Of a stretch of DNA of 33,036 nt, positions 30,999 through 33,036 are shown in pieces. The position numbers were made by a program, and so were the translations under genes. Each line of letters starts with the position of its first letter. Within the stretch, counting starts at the first letter, position 1. Origin of the DNA: Clostridia bacterium (GTDB taxonomy: Bacteria; Bacillota; Clostridia; Christensenellales; Aristaeellaceae); assembly GCA_030537335.1 (NCBI GenBank), contig JAUNNK010000014.1:1-33036 (forward strand), read 5' to 3'. The notes under the pieces were generated by a model. That model did not search any database and was not told the origin of the DNA. It saw only the letters and a program-made list of their open reading frames with translations.

Positions 30999-32963
30999 AT
31001 GAAAGACGCTGTAATTTTTCATCCATTGGGAATGGAAGCAGACGAATCAGCACATCCGTATCAGCAGCCGGCAGAGATACGGAGGATTGCCGATGCATCC
31101 AAAAAGCAAACTGGCTATGTGCTGTTTCCCAAGGTGACAAAGTTCAATACTTATCTTCTCGGCCGATGTGGGAAACGAATTGAGGCGGAATTGGCGGAAG
31201 GGATCGTGGCAGGCGAATATGCAATGATGCTGGGGCTGAACGGAGAGGACGCCGGGCAGGTCAGCTGCCGTCTCTCCCCCAGAATGAGTCTGTGGCGGGT
31301 GAATCGGTATGAGTTTATTGCGGACATACCCGTCGAAATCAGGTGTGAAACTGCCGCAGGAGAAGATCGTGCAGAAGCGTATGTTACATTAAACTGCTGC
31401 CTGGATGAGGATTTTTTCTATTTCATAGATAACGTCAACCTGGAGAAACCAGACCGTGCGCTTATTCGGCTGGACGAATATCTGGTTCCCGTTATGTCCT
31501 ATGAGGATCTTGAAGTCGCTACAAGGGAGGCATGGGAGCAGTATCTGCCGGAGGTCTTTGCCAGCCACGAATGGCTGAATCCATACCGTCTGGCGGAGCG
31601 GATGGGACTGAAGGTGGCATTCCATCGGGTGTATCGAAAGAAAAAGAATCGCGGCCTGTTGTTTTGGAAGGAAGGCATGCTCAAGGTCGTCGTTCACACC
31701 GACGAAGGTGACACCATTACGGAAATCAGAATCGAAGCAGGAACGATTGTTATTAACGATGACAGCGGGGACGAGAGCAAATCCCGGCTGGCTGTATATC
31801 ACGAGTGCTTTCATAATGAGTTCCACTGGCTGTTTTTTCGGCTTCAGGAGATGCATAATGACGATCTGAAGGCTATTCAGCGGGTAAAAAAGGCGCGGAA
31901 TCAGGGAAAAGAGCAACGGAATCCGCTGAAGCTGGTGGAGTGGGAAGCTCGCGAAGGGGCACGAATGCTGATGCTGCCCACAGAAATCATTCAGCCGCTG
32001 ATCTTCAGCCGCAAGCAGGAGCTGAAGTGGACGAAGCACATGGGCGAGCTCTATCAGGGAATTATATTCGGAGTCGCAGAGGATTTGAACGCCGCCCGGT
32101 ATCATGTTCGGCAGCGCCTTTTGCAGCTGGGATATTGGCAGGCGCGCGGTGCGCTGAACTATATGCCGCACCGAGATGGTACGGGCCGGTATATCCGTCC
32201 GTTTATGTTTGCCCGCGAAAGCTGTCCAACCAGCGCCTATACCTTCGTGATTACGCCTGCCGAGTCCTTCGCTTTGTACAGGGACAATGCTGAGTATCGG
32301 GAGAGAATTGATTCGGGTCAATACGTTTATGTAGAAGGGCACATATGCATCAACGATCCGGAGTATGTGCTGCAGGGCCGTCAGGGGCCGTACATGACTC
32401 GGTGGGCGAATGAGCACGTGGATGAATGCTGCCTGCGCTTTCTGAATGTGTTCGAGACGGACGAAGATTACGAATTTAATCTGGGCTATGTTTGCAGCGA
32501 TGAGGAATACAATCGGCATTATATCGACTTCGTTACCGGCGGAAAGGACATGACGGAAGAAGAAGCAAACGAACGTGCAAGCCAGATTGTGATGAAAATG
32601 CCTCAGAAGCCCGGTGAAGCGCTGAAGTATCTGGTAGAGGAAGCCGGAAAGGCGCGCCGGAAGAAAATCAGTGCACAGGAACTGTCGGAACGCTGCGGCG
32701 TCTCCAAGAGAACGGTTTATTACTGGCTTGAAGAAGAATACCAGCTCTCAGCAGAAGCGTTCGTGCGAATTGTTGTGGGGCTACACCTGCCTCCTTATAT
32801 TTCCATGCGGTTCATGAACGTATGCGGCGTCATGCTTCAGTTCTACGGCGTCCATATGATGTACTGGAAAATCCTGAACTGTTTCTTTATGGACACGATC
32901 TATGAAGTCAATCGCCATATGCGGGACGCCGGCTTCCCCGCCATGACGGAAGGAATTGAATAA
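30999..32963 (+). CDS. Large ImmA/IrrE-like metallopeptidase with C-terminal HTH
   Basis: 654 residues. The zinc site H268-E269-x-x-H272 (YHECFHNEFHWLFF) and, about 45 residues later, VEWEAREGARMLMLP (E316 as likely third ligand) match the ImmA/IrrE pattern, in which the last motif reads ExEAxxFAxxLLMP. The first 240 residues are an unassigned domain. Residues about 555-590 (SAQELSERCGVSKRTVYYWL) form a helix-turn-helix. ImmA and IrrE cut or control repressors; here the repressor facing it is of S24 type. I start at 30999, with GGAGAG 10 nt upstream; the ATG at 30981 precedes that site. It ends 23 bp before the IS end, without a visible terminator. Confidence 0.78.
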   Translation: MKDAVIFHPLGMEADESAHPYQQPAEIRRIADASKKQTGYVLFPKVTKFNTYLLGRCGKRIEAELAEGIVAGEYAMMLGLNGEDAGQVSCRLSPRMSLWRVNRYEFIADIPVEIRCETAAGEDRAEAYVTLNCCLDEDFFYFIDNVNLEKPDRALIRLDEYLVPVMSYEDLEVATREAWEQYLPEVFASHEWLNPYRLAERMGLKVAFHRVYRKKKNRGLLFWKEGMLKVVVHTDEGDTITEIRIEAGTIVINDDSGDESKSRLAVYHECFHNEFHWLFFRLQEMHNDDLKAIQRVKKARNQGKEQRNPLKLVEWEAREGARMLMLPTEIIQPLIFSRKQELKWTKHMGELYQGIIFGVAEDLNAARYHVRQRLLQLGYWQARGALNYMPHRDGTGRYIRPFMFARESCPTSAYTFVITPAESFALYRDNAEYRERIDSGQYVYVEGHICINDPEYVLQGRQGPYMTRWANEHVDECCLRFLNVFETDEDYEFNLGYVCSDEEYNRHYIDFVTGGKDMTEEEANERASQIVMKMPQKPGEALKYLVEEAGKARRKKISAQELSERCGVSKRTVYYWLEEEYQLSAEAFVRIVVGLHLPPYISMRFMNVCGVMLQFYGVHMMYWKILNCFFMDTIYEVNRHMRDAGFPAMTEGIE

Positions 32964-32986
32964 AGTTTGTTACTGCGAACGAAAAG

Positions 32987-33036
32987 GGCTCTATAATAAA
33001 AGTTGGGGTGAGCCCAAAAGGGAAGACAAAGTAAGC
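32987..33036 (+). mobile_element. Terminal inverted repeat of an IS (ISL3-like), element lies to the right
   Basis: An exact inverted copy of 4-53, opening GGCTCTATAATAAAAGTTGG. The IS body would lie beyond the right edge. The 8 bases outside this end (CGAAAAGG region) do not match the 8 bases outside the left end, so the two ends belong to two separate insertions rather than to one IS with its target duplication. Confidence 0.7.

Overview
The window reads as a GC-rich Firmicute, probably Clostridia. The evidence is strong Shine-Dalgarno sequences, consensus sigma-A promoters with 16-18 nt spacers, an HPr kinase/phosphorylase, a diaminopimelate epimerase, a clostridial-type long HflX and many hairpin terminators followed by T runs. 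I cannot name the genus. The two ends carry the same 50 bp in inverted orientation (4-53 and 32987-33036). This looks like the terminal repeat of an IS (ISL3-like GGCTCT end) lying just outside on both sides, so the window is probably a complete contig bounded by two IS copies.

Layout. 74-673 (-) is an HdeD-like membrane protein. 869-2964 (+) is an iron-sulfur operon: IscR-like Rrf2 regulator, NifS/IscS desulfurase and NifU/IscU scaffold, with a promoter and a perfect 17-bp palindrome in front. 3105-4865 (+) is HflX and 5146-5604 (+) a low-molecular-weight protein tyrosine phosphatase. 5744-10182 (+) is an ABC importer (binding protein, two-domain permease, ATPase) of the iron/phosphonate/polyamine type. 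10256-11866 (-) holds inorganic pyrophosphatase and lipoate-protein ligase. 11988-13169 (+) is an MFS transporter and 13359-14963 (+) CTP synthase behind a leader with a terminator-like hairpin.

15032-19806 (-) is a tight five-gene operon: HAD phosphatase, HprK, ROK glucokinase-like, peptidase T, DapF. 19961-22930 (+) holds a second MFS protein, an MreB-like protein and a YgjP-like metallopeptidase. 22975-25520 (-) is a four-gene unit: Gfo/Idh/MocA oxidoreductase, secreted metallo-beta-lactamase-fold protein, small membrane protein and an unannotated-looking 49-residue basic protein. 25854-28190 (+) is a large protein with a MoxR/McrB-like AAA region whose P-loop is degenerate. 28259-28489 (-) is an HPr-like protein without the phosphorylatable histidine but with the HprK-type serine, which may link it to the HprK encoded 10 kb away.

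A tRNA-Ser(CGA) at 28731-28821 marks a change. The last 4 kb is visibly less GC-rich and holds a short regulatory island: a HipA-family-like kinase and an S24 (LexA/CI-type) self-cleaving repressor in one operon, and divergently a 654-residue protein with an ImmA/IrrE-type HExxH protease region and a C-terminal helix-turn-helix. Their two promoters lie back to back with mirror-image -35 boxes. By analogy with ImmR/ImmA of integrative elements and with CI/LexA repressors, this looks like a stress-controlled switch. The HipA-like kinase is the unusual addition. No integrase or other transfer gene is visible, and the island may continue beyond the right-hand IS.
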